From: JBFGRM01 sp041563675
GTDB lineage: Bacteria; Nitrospirota; Nitrospiria; Nitrospirales; Nitrospiraceae
Direction: 5' to 3'
DNA: 11,747 bases
Assembly: GCA_041563675.1 (NCBI GenBank)
Contig: JBFGRM010000060.1
Location: 1-11,747, forward strand
Below, one piece after another: positions 1-6,893 of this stretch. The position numbers and the translations under genes are program-made. Position 1 is the first letter of the stretch; every line of letters starts with the position of its first letter. Under the pieces are notes generated by a model. The model was not told the DNA's origin and did not search any database. It was given only the letters and a program-made list of their open reading frames with translations.

Positions 1-1215
1 GGGATTGTCGCTGATGCGCCGGCGAAACTCGTCCTGTTGAGCCGTGGTGGAGGCCGGCCCCATCAGCATGCCGTAGCCCCCGGATTCGTTCACGGATTTC
101 ACGACGAGGCTCGGGAGATGGTCCAGGACGTATCGCCGATCTTCTTCGACCCAGCATAAATACGTGGGCACGTTGGCGAGAATCGGGTCCTCGCTGAAAT
201 AGTATTTGATCATCTGTGGCACATACGCATAGACGGCTTTGTCGTCCGCCACACCCGTCCCGATCGCATTGGCGAGGGCCACATTCCCGCTTCGATAGGC
301 CCGAATCAACCCCGGCACGCCGAGCATGGAATCGCTGCGGAACACCTCGGGGTCAAGAAAAGCGTCGTCGACCCGCCGGTAGATGACGTCCACGGGTCGG
401 AGGCCCTCGGTCGTCTTCATGAACACCCGATCGGACTCGACGACGAGGTCCTGCCCCTCGACCAACTCAATGCCCATCTGGAGGGCGAGGAAGCTATGCT
501 CGAAGTACGCCGAATTGTGCACGCCGGGCGTCAGCAGGACGATGGTCGGGCTCTCCACCGAGCGGGGTGCGACATACGTCAGGTTCTCGAGGAGCTGGTT
601 TGGATAGTGGTCGACGGGGCGCACGCGCATCTGGGCATAGAGCTGTGGAAACACCCGTTTCATGATGGCGCGGTCCTCGAGCACGTAACTGACGCCGGAC
701 GGCGTGCGGACATTGTCCTCCAGGACGTAATAGGTGCCCGTGTGGTCACGGATGAGGTCGATGCCCGCGATATGGATGAAAATGTCTTTCGGCGGCCGGA
801 ATCCGATCAGGGGGCGCTGGAAGTGTGCGGCGCTCTCGATCAGGTGGCGGGGAATGATCCCGTCCCGCAGGATCGCCTGCTCTCCATAGACATCCAGCAA
901 GAAGGCGTTGAGGGCACGAATGCGCTGGCGCAGTCCCCGCTCGAGCTCGCGCCATTCACTGTTCGGGATGATCCGCGGCACGATATCCAGCGGAAAAATG
1001 CGTTCGGTCAGGCGGGGGTCTCCATACACCGTGAACGTGATACCGTGGTCGAGAAAGGCCCGATCGGCGAGGGCCTGGGTACGCGTCAGCTCGTCGGAAG
1101 GGAGGGTGCGCAGCCGTTCATAGAGCTGCCTGTAGTGGGGCCTCGGGCGGCCCGGTGCCTCGAACATCTCGTCGTAATACTGCCCGGTCTCATAGCCCCC
1201 GAAGAGATCAGCCAT
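1..1215 (-). CDS. Circularly permuted ATP-grasp protein (DUF404/DUF407 type), 3' end cut by window edge
   Basis: Reading the minus strand from the ATG at 1215 gives 405 uninterrupted codons to the left edge, with no stop. The protein begins MADLFGGYETGQYYDEMF. It contains blocks typical of circularly permuted type 2 ATP-grasp proteins: YYVLEDNVRTPSGVSYVLEDR around residues 160-180, LLTPGVHNSAYFEH near 230, and a glycine-rich nucleotide loop, VVKSVNESGGYGM, near 370-382. Family members are about 470-490 residues, so roughly 70-80 residues should lie outside the window. These proteins probably form amide or peptide-like bonds using ATP. They commonly neighbour an alpha-E (DUF403) protein and a transglutaminase-like protein, so such genes may lie further left; this is inference. 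The substrate is unknown. There is no clear Shine-Dalgarno before the ATG. The start is supported by the typical N-terminus and by a possible promoter placed for a near-leaderless transcript. Confidence 0.88.
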   Translation of the reverse strand, partial: MADLFGGYETGQYYDEMFEAPGRPRPHYRQLYERLRTLPSDELTRTQALADRAFLDHGITFTVYGDPRLTERIFPLDIVPRIIPNSEWRELERGLRQRIRALNAFLLDVYGEQAILRDGIIPRHLIESAAHFQRPLIGFRPPKDIFIHIAGIDLIRDHTGTYYVLEDNVRTPSGVSYVLEDRAIMKRVFPQLYAQMRVRPVDHYPNQLLENLTYVAPRSVESPTIVLLTPGVHNSAYFEHSFLALQMGIELVEGQDLVVESDRVFMKTTEGLRPVDVIYRRVDDAFLDPEVFRSDSMLGVPGLIRAYRSGNVALANAIGTGVADDKAVYAYVPQMIKYYFSEDPILANVPTYLCWVEEDRRYVLDHLPSLVVKSVNESGGYGMLMGPASTTAQQDEFRRRISDNP

Positions 1216-1222
1216 GTAAGAA

Positions 1223-1251
1223 CGAATACAGAGCCGATCGCCAATAGTCAA
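1223..1251 (-). promoter_or_regulatory. Possible sigma-70-like promoter for the ATP-grasp gene
   Basis: On the minus strand, TTGACT (1246-1251) and TATTCG (1223-1228) are separated by exactly 17 nt. The -35 box matches consensus at five of six bases; the -10 box is weak. Transcription would begin near 1216, immediately before the ATG at 1215, so the mRNA would be leaderless or nearly so. That would fit the missing Shine-Dalgarno. This is prediction only. Confidence 0.3.
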
Positions 1252-1277
1252 TGGGTCTGCCGAAGGGCGCGGGGCTC

Positions 1278-1365
1278 GAGGCGAGGGGCAAGGGGTGGAA
1301 AAGGGGAGCCTGTCGGATCATGGGCGGGACGGAAGACGGGCTCGGGGCGCGAGGCTCGGGGCGCG
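1278..1365. repeat. Degenerate 14-bp GC-rich repeats in the 1216-1432 intergenic gap
   Basis: The 217-bp gap between the heme-protein gene and the ATP-grasp gene has no convincing gene. It contains GAGGCGAGGGGCAA at 1278-1291 and two copies of GGCTCGGGGCGCG, at 1339-1351 and 1353-1365, offset by 14 bp. A related stretch in reverse orientation lies at about 1400-1423 (GCCCCTCGCCCCGAG). These fit a loose consensus GAGGCNNGGGGCNN, the same family as the tidy array at 6735-6815. No hairpin followed by a T-run was found, so no intrinsic terminator is called for the signalling operon ending at 1433. Confidence 0.6.
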
Positions 1366-1432
1366 TGGGCAGAGATGAGAGCTTTGTGTCCCGGGCACAG
1401 CTTGCCCCTCGCCCCGAGTCCCGTGCCAAGCT

Positions 1433-2032
1433 TCAGTCGTCGAGAGGTATAGTGATAACGATTCCGCCCATGACGTCGTTGAGCTTGAAATCGCGCCTGG
1501 GGCTCAGCAGGTGGGTGTTGTGGCAGGTGACGCAGGCTTTCGACACGGCCCGATCGGCGTAGATGGCTTGGTAAAAGCGGCGCTTGCCGCTCGTGACGAT
1601 CCCCCCATAGGGCTGCTCGGGGGTTTTGAGGACCCTCTCGAGCGCTTCCCGCTCGAACTCGGTCGCCGGGCCGCTCCGGATGGGCCAGAGGCTGATCAAT
1701 CCGTAGCGGATACCGCTGCCGCTCTCGGCCGCAAGGCGCCCGGAATACTTGAGGAACTGTGCCGGCAGGGGGAGGGCGTTCCGTTGCTCCCAATGTTCGG
1801 CGGCGAAGGTGATGCCTTTCTCTTGCATCCGTTCCACGACGTGCTTCGTGTAAATGGTTCGATCCGCTTCCACGACGGCGTGGACATAGTCCGCGACCCG
1901 CTTGGGATGGATCAGGGGCACCCCGTCCGTGCTGCGCTTCCCATAGGACACAGTCCACAGGCCGACGATCAGCAAGCAGGATCCGACCAGCCCTGACCAG
2001 ATTGTCAAGTTTCGCTGCCTCTGAATGCTCAT
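1433..2032 (-). CDS. Membrane-anchored monoheme c-type protein, Tll0287-like (DUF3365) domain
   Basis: This 199-residue protein has one hydrophobic segment at about residues 11-29 (IWSGLVGSCLLIVGLWTV), then a domain outside the cytoplasm. The heme-attachment motif CVTCH is at 167-171, followed by NTHLLSPRRDFKLNDVMGGIV, the C-terminal pattern of Tll0287-like/DUF3365 domains. Such domains bind one covalent heme and are often the sensory part of kinases or cyclases. Here the domain stands alone. Its ATG (2030-2032) overlaps the stop of the upstream histidine kinase as ATGA, so translation is probably coupled; GGGAGAG lies 8 nt upstream of the ATG. The likely role is a periplasm-facing redox or gas-sensing partner of the kinase, which is inference from order and overlap. 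A plain electron-transfer role is the alternative. The family assignment is firm; the ligand and signal are not visible. Confidence 0.85.
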   Translation of the reverse strand: MSIQRQRNLTIWSGLVGSCLLIVGLWTVSYGKRSTDGVPLIHPKRVADYVHAVVEADRTIYTKHVVERMQEKGITFAAEHWEQRNALPLPAQFLKYSGRLAAESGSGIRYGLISLWPIRSGPATEFEREALERVLKTPEQPYGGIVTSGKRRFYQAIYADRAVSKACVTCHNTHLLSPRRDFKLNDVMGGIVITIPLDD

Positions 2033-4524
2033 GAGGGGCGCTCTCCCGTCTGCGTATACTCCGGAAGTGGAAATGTGATCAGGCAGGTGGTGCCCTGACC
2101 TTCCTCGCTCGAGAGTTGAATGCGGCCGCCGTATTTGGTCACGAGACGATTGGCCACGGTGAGCCCCAGGCCGGAGCCTTCACCCTGGCCCTTGGTCGTA
2201 AAGAAAGGATCGAAGACTTTGGATAAAAACGCCTTGGGAATGCCGGGCCCCGTATCCTGAATCCGGATCTCCATAATGCCGTTCTGAATCTGGGTGGAAA
2301 CCGTCAATTTCCCTTTGTTCTTCATCGCCTGCACGGCGTTGGCGATGACGTTCACGAAGACCTGCCGGAGCTCCTCGGGCACGGCCGTAATCGACTGGAG
2401 CGGCTGATAGCTCGTCTCGATCTGCACGTCGTCCTTGTCGCCTTCGTGCGGCACGAGTCGAAGGGCCTGACTCAACTGGTCATTGATGTCGACATTGGAT
2501 GAGCGCTCTTTGGCGTCGGACCGCGCCATTCCGGTGAAATCCCGGATCGTCCCGGCCATTCGCTTGCCGTGCTGGACGATGTCCTTCGCGTAGGACTTGA
2601 TCTTGCCGATGTCCGTCTCGTCCTGGATCGCCTCCCCGAGGCCCAGGATGCCGAAGAGCGGATTGTTCAGCTCATGCCCGATCCCGGCGGCGAGCACGCC
2701 CATGCTGCCGAGCTTCTCGGCCTGAATGAGCTGGTCCTGCCGCCGGCTCTCGTCGGTTACGTTTCGGAGAATGAGCCCGATGCGCGGACTGCCGCCGCGG
2801 GCGGTGATCTGAAACCATTCGTAGTTGTAGATGCAGGGGCCGATCTGGATTTCCTTGCGCGCCTGTGCCGGCCCCGAGACAAGCTGTGGCTTCAGGGGGT
2901 CCCGCAAGTTGGCTTTCACTCGAGAAGCCTCGTCCTCGAACAGCTCCCGCTTACCGTTCCCGCCCGGATCCGTGAGCGCCTCGAGCTCGACATCCAGCCT
3001 CGCTCGGCTCGCGTCGTCCAGCGGGAGGAGCTCGAAGAGATTGGAACCTTCGCCCTCCTGACCTTCGAGACAGAAGGCTTCCTCGGCCGCTCGATTGATG
3101 TATTCAACATGGGCTCCCGGGCCGAGCAGGAAGATCGGGGTCACCATGCTGTCCAAGATCTGGTCCGTGACCTTCTGCAGATACTGGACCTCTTGCGTCT
3201 TCTGCTCGACCTGGTCGGTCAACCCGGCGAAGGCCACCTCCAACTGGGCGCTCATCCGGTTGATCTCCTCGGCGAGGTCCTCGATCTCGTCTCCCGTCTT
3301 GATATGAATCCGCTCCTTCAGCTCGCCCCGGCCGATCAGCAGCGCGGCTTCCTGCAGGCGCCGGACGGGGGTGACGATGCGTCCCGCAGCCATGTATCCC
3401 AGGGTCACGAGCAGGCCGATGGCGACGAACCCGAAGACGGAGATCCAGGTCAAGAGGTGCTGGACCGGCGCGAAGAGCTCGTCGGACGATTCCCAGACGA
3501 AGGTGTGCCAGGCTCGGTTGGTGGAGCTCTGCGTGATCCGACTCGTCTCTGGCAGTCGTGCATAGCCGATGATCGATCCGGCCAGGGCGGCGATGAAGGA
3601 GTCGGTCTCGTCGCCGTGTCCGGAGGTCGGGGCGGCGACCCATCCGGGCTGGGCCGGCGTGACCAGCTCGATCAGGCGTTCATCCGCGAGACGTGTCCCG
3701 GTCGGCAGGATGGGGCACGTGATGATCGTCCCCGCCGTATCAATCAACATGACGTGCCCGGTCTTCCCGAAGCGAATAGGGTGAACGGAGGGGGCAAGGA
3801 ATTCTTTCGCGTCATAGACCTGATGCAGCACGCCGACGGCCTGATACCGGATGCTGTCCATAATGGGCAGGGACAGGCTGAACGCGAAGACTTGGAATCG
3901 ATCATCAAAGGCGACATTGGTGATATAGGCCTGTCCCACCCCCCGATTGAACGCGCCTTGAAACCATTCCTCCTGGGCGTTGGCGAACGATGCGTCGGCG
4001 TTGATGCTGGCCACGAGCGTGCCGTTGATGTCCGTAATGAACAGGGCCCGCTTCGCGGACCGAGTCACGACGGGGATCCGCTGCTCCGATTCGGTCGTCG
4101 GGCCCGTGTAATAGCGACGAAGGAGATCGCCGAGCTCACTCTGCGTGATGGCCTTGACCAGCTCGGAATCCCCCTGCCTCCACGCCTTGGCCATAGAGGC
4201 TTCCAGCGCCAGGCGATCGTCCACGGGCAGGCTCTGGTCGCGCCGACGCTCCAGGGCCTTGATGATGCGGGGATCCCTGGTGATGCGTCGCGTTCTGGAT
4301 ACCTCGTCGCTCAGGACGAGATCCAGCTTCCTTGCCGTCTCGGTGGCGATCGCGGCGAAGTTCGTCCCGCTGACCATCCGGATTTCCTCGTAGCCGACAT
4401 AGAACGCCATGACCAGACCCACGACCAGGGGCACCACGCCGACCAGGAGCATGGACAGGATCAGCTTGCCTTTGAGGCCCCAGCGGGGTTTCTTGGTCAC
4501 GGAGGTCGTGGGAGAGTTCATCAC
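2029..4524 (-). CDS. Transmembrane sensor histidine kinase (Cache-like sensor, HAMP, PAS, HisKA, HATPase)
   Basis: This 831-residue kinase has a membrane segment at about 21-44 and an extracytoplasmic sensor from about 45 to 355. The sensor's second half, GHVMLIDTAGTIITCP near 256-271, resembles Cache domains. A second membrane segment lies at about 357-380. HAMP follows (about 380-432), then a coiled stretch, then a PAS-like region (about 450-595). HisKA holds the H-box GIGHELNNP with the phosphoacceptor His617. The ATPase domain has its N-box at Asn725/Asn729, DTGPGIP at 757-763 and GEGSGLGL at 781-788. All catalytic motifs are intact, so it should autophosphorylate. The start is GTG at 4524 or ATG at 4521, 7 or 10 nt after the upstream kinase gene's stop. 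There is no strong Shine-Dalgarno, which suggests coupling. The 3' end overlaps the heme-protein gene. The nearest receiver partner is the regulator at 5681-6115. The stimulus is unknown. Confidence 0.93.
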   Translation of the reverse strand: MMNSPTTSVTKKPRWGLKGKLILSMLLVGVVPLVVGLVMAFYVGYEEIRMVSGTNFAAIATETARKLDLVLSDEVSRTRRITRDPRIIKALERRRDQSLPVDDRLALEASMAKAWRQGDSELVKAITQSELGDLLRRYYTGPTTESEQRIPVVTRSAKRALFITDINGTLVASINADASFANAQEEWFQGAFNRGVGQAYITNVAFDDRFQVFAFSLSLPIMDSIRYQAVGVLHQVYDAKEFLAPSVHPIRFGKTGHVMLIDTAGTIITCPILPTGTRLADERLIELVTPAQPGWVAAPTSGHGDETDSFIAALAGSIIGYARLPETSRITQSSTNRAWHTFVWESSDELFAPVQHLLTWISVFGFVAIGLLVTLGYMAAGRIVTPVRRLQEAALLIGRGELKERIHIKTGDEIEDLAEEINRMSAQLEVAFAGLTDQVEQKTQEVQYLQKVTDQILDSMVTPIFLLGPGAHVEYINRAAEEAFCLEGQEGEGSNLFELLPLDDASRARLDVELEALTDPGGNGKRELFEDEASRVKANLRDPLKPQLVSGPAQARKEIQIGPCIYNYEWFQITARGGSPRIGLILRNVTDESRRQDQLIQAEKLGSMGVLAAGIGHELNNPLFGILGLGEAIQDETDIGKIKSYAKDIVQHGKRMAGTIRDFTGMARSDAKERSSNVDINDQLSQALRLVPHEGDKDDVQIETSYQPLQSITAVPEELRQVFVNVIANAVQAMKNKGKLTVSTQIQNGIMEIRIQDTGPGIPKAFLSKVFDPFFTTKGQGEGSGLGLTVANRLVTKYGGRIQLSSEEGQGTTCLITFPLPEYTQTGERPS

Positions 4525-4531
4525 GCGCTGC

Positions 4532-5554
4532 TCACGCCTTCTGGAAATCGAGTCGGAACGTCGTGCCCTTCCCGACCTCGCTCTCCACCATAATCTGGCC
4601 GTTCATTTTTTTGATGATCGTTCGGACATTGTGGAGCCCCAGGCCCGTGCCTTTGCCTGGCGGCTTGGTCGTGAAGAACGGATCAAAGATTCTGTCGAGG
4701 TTTTCCCTGGGAATGCCGCACCCGGTGTCCGCAATGGAAACCCGGCCCGTATGGTCGAACCATTCGGTCGCCAGGGTCAGCGTCCCTGTGCCGTCCATCG
4801 CGTGGATCGCATTCGTCAGGATGTTGACGAACACGTGGATGAGGTCGTCCGGATTGGCCCGAACAATCGGTTTGGCCATGTAGGATTTCACCACGGACAG
4901 CTCGTGGAGCGCGGTCGCATAGCGGGCAATCTTCAGTGCTTCGTCCAGCTTCGAGGTGAGCTCGACGTCCTGGAGGACACCCTTCCCGGAGTAGCGGGCG
5001 TAATGCGTCAGCTCCCTGGTCAGCGTGCTGATGCGCTGCACCGCCTGGATGATGTCGTGAACCTGTTCGCGGAGGATTGCCGGATTCTTCTCGTCGACGA
5101 GGTTCTCCGCCATGCCGAGAATCAGGTACAGGGGGTTGTTGATGTCGTGGGCGAGCCCTGAGGCGAAGGTCCCGATGCTGGCCAGCTTCTCCGCGCTCAA
5201 GAGTTGGGCCTGAATCTGCGTCTCGTGCTGCACCAGACGCCACAGGAGCCGGGCGGCGGCGCCGCCGAGCACCTCGCTGCCGGGCTGCTTGTGGGCGTGG
5301 ATGAGCGTTGGGACCGCCGGGTCGCCGGTCACATCGACGATGAGGTCGACCCCCGGATGACCGATGAGCTCGGCCAGGGTGTCGGTGATGGTGATGTGGT
5401 GGTCTGCGGCGCGCCTCAGGCCCGGGGCCTTCGGGTCCTTGTCGGTGATGCCGACGATGCTGACGTCAGGAAGGTTATTCAGGAGATCGAGGAGCGCACA
5501 GCCGCCCTTGCCGGCACCAAGGATGGCAATATTGATCGCCTGGGGATTCGCCAT
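4532..5554 (-). CDS. Soluble histidine kinase with N-terminal Rossmann (NAD(P)-binding-like) domain
   Basis: This 340-residue protein has no membrane segment. Residues 7-100 look like a Rossmann fold: INIAILGAGKGG places the glycine loop at 13-18, an acidic residue (Asp38 in GITDKD) sits at the end of the second strand, and DVTGDP follows at 74-79. Asp38 would favour NAD over NADP. The rest is a kinase core. The H-box LAHDINNP has His136, the N-box has Asn244 and Asn248, the G1 box is DTGCGIP at 276-282, and the G2 box is KGTGLGL at 301-307. It ends 7 nt before the membrane kinase gene. The start ATG at 5554 sits just before the fold; no Shine-Dalgarno is visible. Upstream in frame there is no other ATG, GTG or TTG back to about 5665. 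Inference: a cytoplasmic kinase reading a dinucleotide, redox state or related metabolite. The fold might instead have lost ligand binding. Confidence 0.9.
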   Translation of the reverse strand: MANPQAINIAILGAGKGGCALLDLLNNLPDVSIVGITDKDPKAPGLRRAADHHITITDTLAELIGHPGVDLIVDVTGDPAVPTLIHAHKQPGSEVLGGAAARLLWRLVQHETQIQAQLLSAEKLASIGTFASGLAHDINNPLYLILGMAENLVDEKNPAILREQVHDIIQAVQRISTLTRELTHYARYSGKGVLQDVELTSKLDEALKIARYATALHELSVVKSYMAKPIVRANPDDLIHVFVNILTNAIHAMDGTGTLTLATEWFDHTGRVSIADTGCGIPRENLDRIFDPFFTTKPPGKGTGLGLHNVRTIIKKMNGQIMVESEVGKGTTFRLDFQKA

Positions 5555-5599
5555 GGTATCGCGCGGGAAGCCGGGCGAGTCGAGAGAGGCTTGCCGGAC

Positions 5600-5642
5600 C
5601 TCCCCTCTTGCCAGAGGAGAGATGGGAGGCCTCTCCTCTGGC
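5600..5642 (-). promoter_or_regulatory. Two mutually exclusive hairpins between the regulator and Rossmann-kinase genes
   Basis: In the transcribed (minus) strand, GCCAGAGGAGAG pairs perfectly over 12 bp with CTCTCCTCTGGC across a 9-nt loop (5610-5642). The second arm can instead pair with a downstream AGAGGGGAG (5600-5608) over 9 bp, including one G-U, across a GGCA loop (5609-5612). Neither is followed by a T-run, so neither is an ordinary intrinsic terminator. The element fills the 126-nt gap inside the signalling operon. It may affect processing or expression of the downstream genes, or it may be a degenerate repeat. Confidence 0.5.
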
Positions 5643-5680
5643 GCGGGGATGAGAGGGCAGCGTGCAAGGAGGACCGCCGA

Positions 5681-6115
5681 CTAGAGACGGTTGATTTCGC
5701 GCTGCTCCATCGCTTTCTTGACGGCAGCTTTCAGCTTTTCTCCCTCGACGGGCTTCACCAAATAATCTACCACGCCTGACCGCAGAAAGGATGTGGCCAT
5801 TTCCACATCTGGAAACCCTGTCAGCACGATCAACGGGACTCGGGCGTACTCCTTCTGGAAGTAGTTGATCGCCTCGACGCCGTTGATCTTGGGCATGCGG
5901 ATATCGCAGATGATGCAATCGAGCATGATCCGATTATCGCCCAAGTTGATGATTTCGATCGCCTTTTCACCGTCTTCTGCTTCCTGGCACTCGTACCCGG
6001 CCTTTTCCAAGGTCATCCGCACGACTTTTCGAATGTCCGGCTCATCGTCGACGATGAGTACCCGTCCTTCACCACTCTTGGCTCCAAACAAGAATCCAGT
6101 GCCGCCCTCCGCCAT
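5681..6115 (-). CDS. Single-domain response regulator (CheY-like receiver)
   Basis: This 144-residue protein has one receiver domain from about residue 17 to 140 and no output domain. The conserved residues are present: acidic pair Asp23/Asp24 in VDDEPD, phosphoacceptor Asp71 in CDIRMP, Thr99 in VLTG and Lys121 in VKP. A 16-residue leader, MAEGGTGFLFGAKSGE, precedes the fold. The ATG at 6113-6115 has a strong Shine-Dalgarno, GGAGG (6121-6125), 5 nt upstream. It is the first gene of the minus-strand signalling cluster, so it is the natural phosphate acceptor for one or both downstream kinases. Lacking DNA-binding or enzyme output, it must act by protein contact or pass phosphate on in a relay; which of these cannot be seen here. 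The 126-nt gap to the next gene is larger than the others in the cluster, so its expression level may differ. Confidence 0.93.
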   Translation of the reverse strand: MAEGGTGFLFGAKSGEGRVLIVDDEPDIRKVVRMTLEKAGYECQEAEDGEKAIEIINLGDNRIMLDCIICDIRMPKINGVEAINYFQKEYARVPLIVLTGFPDVEMATSFLRSGVVDYLVKPVEGEKLKAAVKKAMEQREINRL

Positions 6116-6161
6116 GACAACCTCCTTTTTTCTTTAAGAAGAAAACGTGGGCCCCGGGCGC

Positions 6162-6170
6162 ATAGTATCA
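6162..6170 (-). promoter_or_regulatory. Candidate extended -10 promoter of the signalling operon
   Basis: On the minus strand TGATACTAT matches the extended -10 pattern TGnTAnnnT, in an AT-rich patch (TAATATGTTGATACTATG). A TTGCTT lies 19 nt upstream, a poor -35 at long spacing, which extended -10 promoters tolerate. Transcription would start near 6155, leaving about 40 nt of leader with the GGAGG site of the regulator gene. This is sequence likeness only. Confidence 0.35.
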
Positions 6171-6323
6171 ACATATTACGAGATGAAAGCAAGGGGGAAT
6201 GGCCGGCCTTTGGATAGGCCTTTACTCCATGAATTCAGCGCGTTCCGCCCACTTTCGAGTCGCAAGGAACGTCCGGGCCTCGCGGCGACCATGGAAAACC
6301 TGATTTCAATCAACGCCTTGTTG

Positions 6324-6346
6324 TACTATCCTTCTTCCAAGGAGGT
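6324..6346 (+). promoter_or_regulatory. Ribosome binding site and weak -10 for the 6354 gene
   Basis: AAGGAGGT at 6339-6346 is a near-perfect Shine-Dalgarno, 7 nt before ATG 6354. It decides the start against in-frame upstream codons as far back as 6147. TACTAT at 6324-6329, preceded by TTG, could be a -10 box, giving a very short leader. No good -35 was seen. The rest of 6126-6338 shows no gene; it is the divergent promoter region shared with the signalling operon. Confidence 0.55.
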
Positions 6347-6353
6347 GCGTTCC

Positions 6354-6719
6354 ATGGCGACCGCCACCTTGATTTTTCGCCGCTGCGTCATGAACTCGCC
6401 CGAGGCCGGAACGGATGACCGCCACGTCGGAGCGCGCGTGTACTTCGACCTGGATGTCGGAGGCCGGCAGCACGCCAACCTCTTTGCGGATGTGAGAGAG
6501 CCGATTGGGGTGGCGTCCCAGGAAGAATTCCTTGAGGTGACGACCCCGCACAATTACAGCGGTCCCCTCAACGTCCCTGTATTTCAAGGCCTCGTTGAGT
6601 TCTATTACCGGCATGTCATCGGGGCGGGGGGACTGATCTTCGGCACGAAGTCGACCGATATGAAATTCGTCGGCTATGTACTCGAGCAAGAGATGCAAGT
6701 TCAGTTTGAAGTGAGCTAA
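6354..6719 (+). CDS. Uncharacterised 121-residue protein
   Basis: I do not recognise this protein family. It is 121 residues, starting MATATLIFRRCVMNSPEAG and ending EQEMQVQFEVS. There is no signal peptide, membrane segment or repeat, and one cysteine (Cys11). Alternating hydrophobic stretches (ARVYFDLDVGG, KFVGYVLEQEMQVQFEV) suggest a mainly beta fold of a small cytoplasmic protein. The ATG at 6354 is preceded by AAGGAGGT at 7 nt spacing, strong support for a real, well-translated gene. It is transcribed away from the signalling operon, so the two share the 6126-6353 control region and co-regulation is possible. A 14-bp repeat array begins 15 nt after the stop. The opposite strand is also open here, but only in a long shadow frame without its own start signals. 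Existence is likely; function is unknown. Confidence 0.75.
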   Translation: MATATLIFRRCVMNSPEAGTDDRHVGARVYFDLDVGGRQHANLFADVREPIGVASQEEFLEVTTPHNYSGPLNVPVFQGLVEFYYRHVIGAGGLIFGTKSTDMKFVGYVLEQEMQVQFEVS

Positions 6720-6734
6720 CGAAGAAGGGCCAGG

Positions 6735-6815
6735 GGCAAGGGGCGAGAGGCAAGGGGCGAGAGGCAAGGGGCGAGAGGCAAGGGGCGAGAGGCAAGGGGC
6801 GAGAGGCAAGGGGCA
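6735..6815. repeat. 14-bp tandem repeat array, about 5.5 copies
   Basis: The unit GGCAAGGGGCGAGA starts at 6735, 6749, 6763, 6777 and 6791 without a mismatch. A sixth partial copy from 6805 ends as GGCAAGGGGCAA. The array lies in the 174-bp gap between the unknown gene and the aldo/keto reductase. The period is not a multiple of three and the strand is extremely purine/pyrimidine-skewed (G-rich on plus), so it is not coding. Runs of four G every 7-14 bp could allow G-quadruplex-like structure. Identical copies suggest slippage expansion and probable length variation between strains. The rest of the gap (6816-6893) holds no clear promoter. Confidence 0.92.
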
Positions 6816-6893
6816 ATGAAAAAAGAAAGATGGCTGTTCTGTTGCTGGCGCCTTTCGATCAATGGCGTGTGAGCTTGACAGGTTTGGTGAATC

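Noticed and set aside
496..1452. 318-codon plus-strand open frame at the left side
   Set aside because: The minus strand here reads as an ATP-grasp protein with characteristic motifs, which this frame only mirrors.
2569..4593. 674-codon plus-strand open frame opposite the membrane kinase
   Set aside because: The minus strand encodes an intact kinase with all catalytic motifs. The plus frame has no recognisable domain and is the expected antisense shadow in GC-rich DNA.
5610..5642. 12-bp hairpin as an intrinsic terminator
   Set aside because: No T-run follows on either strand, and the downstream kinase genes are probably in the same operon.
6735..6815. Repeat array as a CRISPR
   Set aside because: The units are 14 bp, directly abutting and without spacers, and no cas gene is present.
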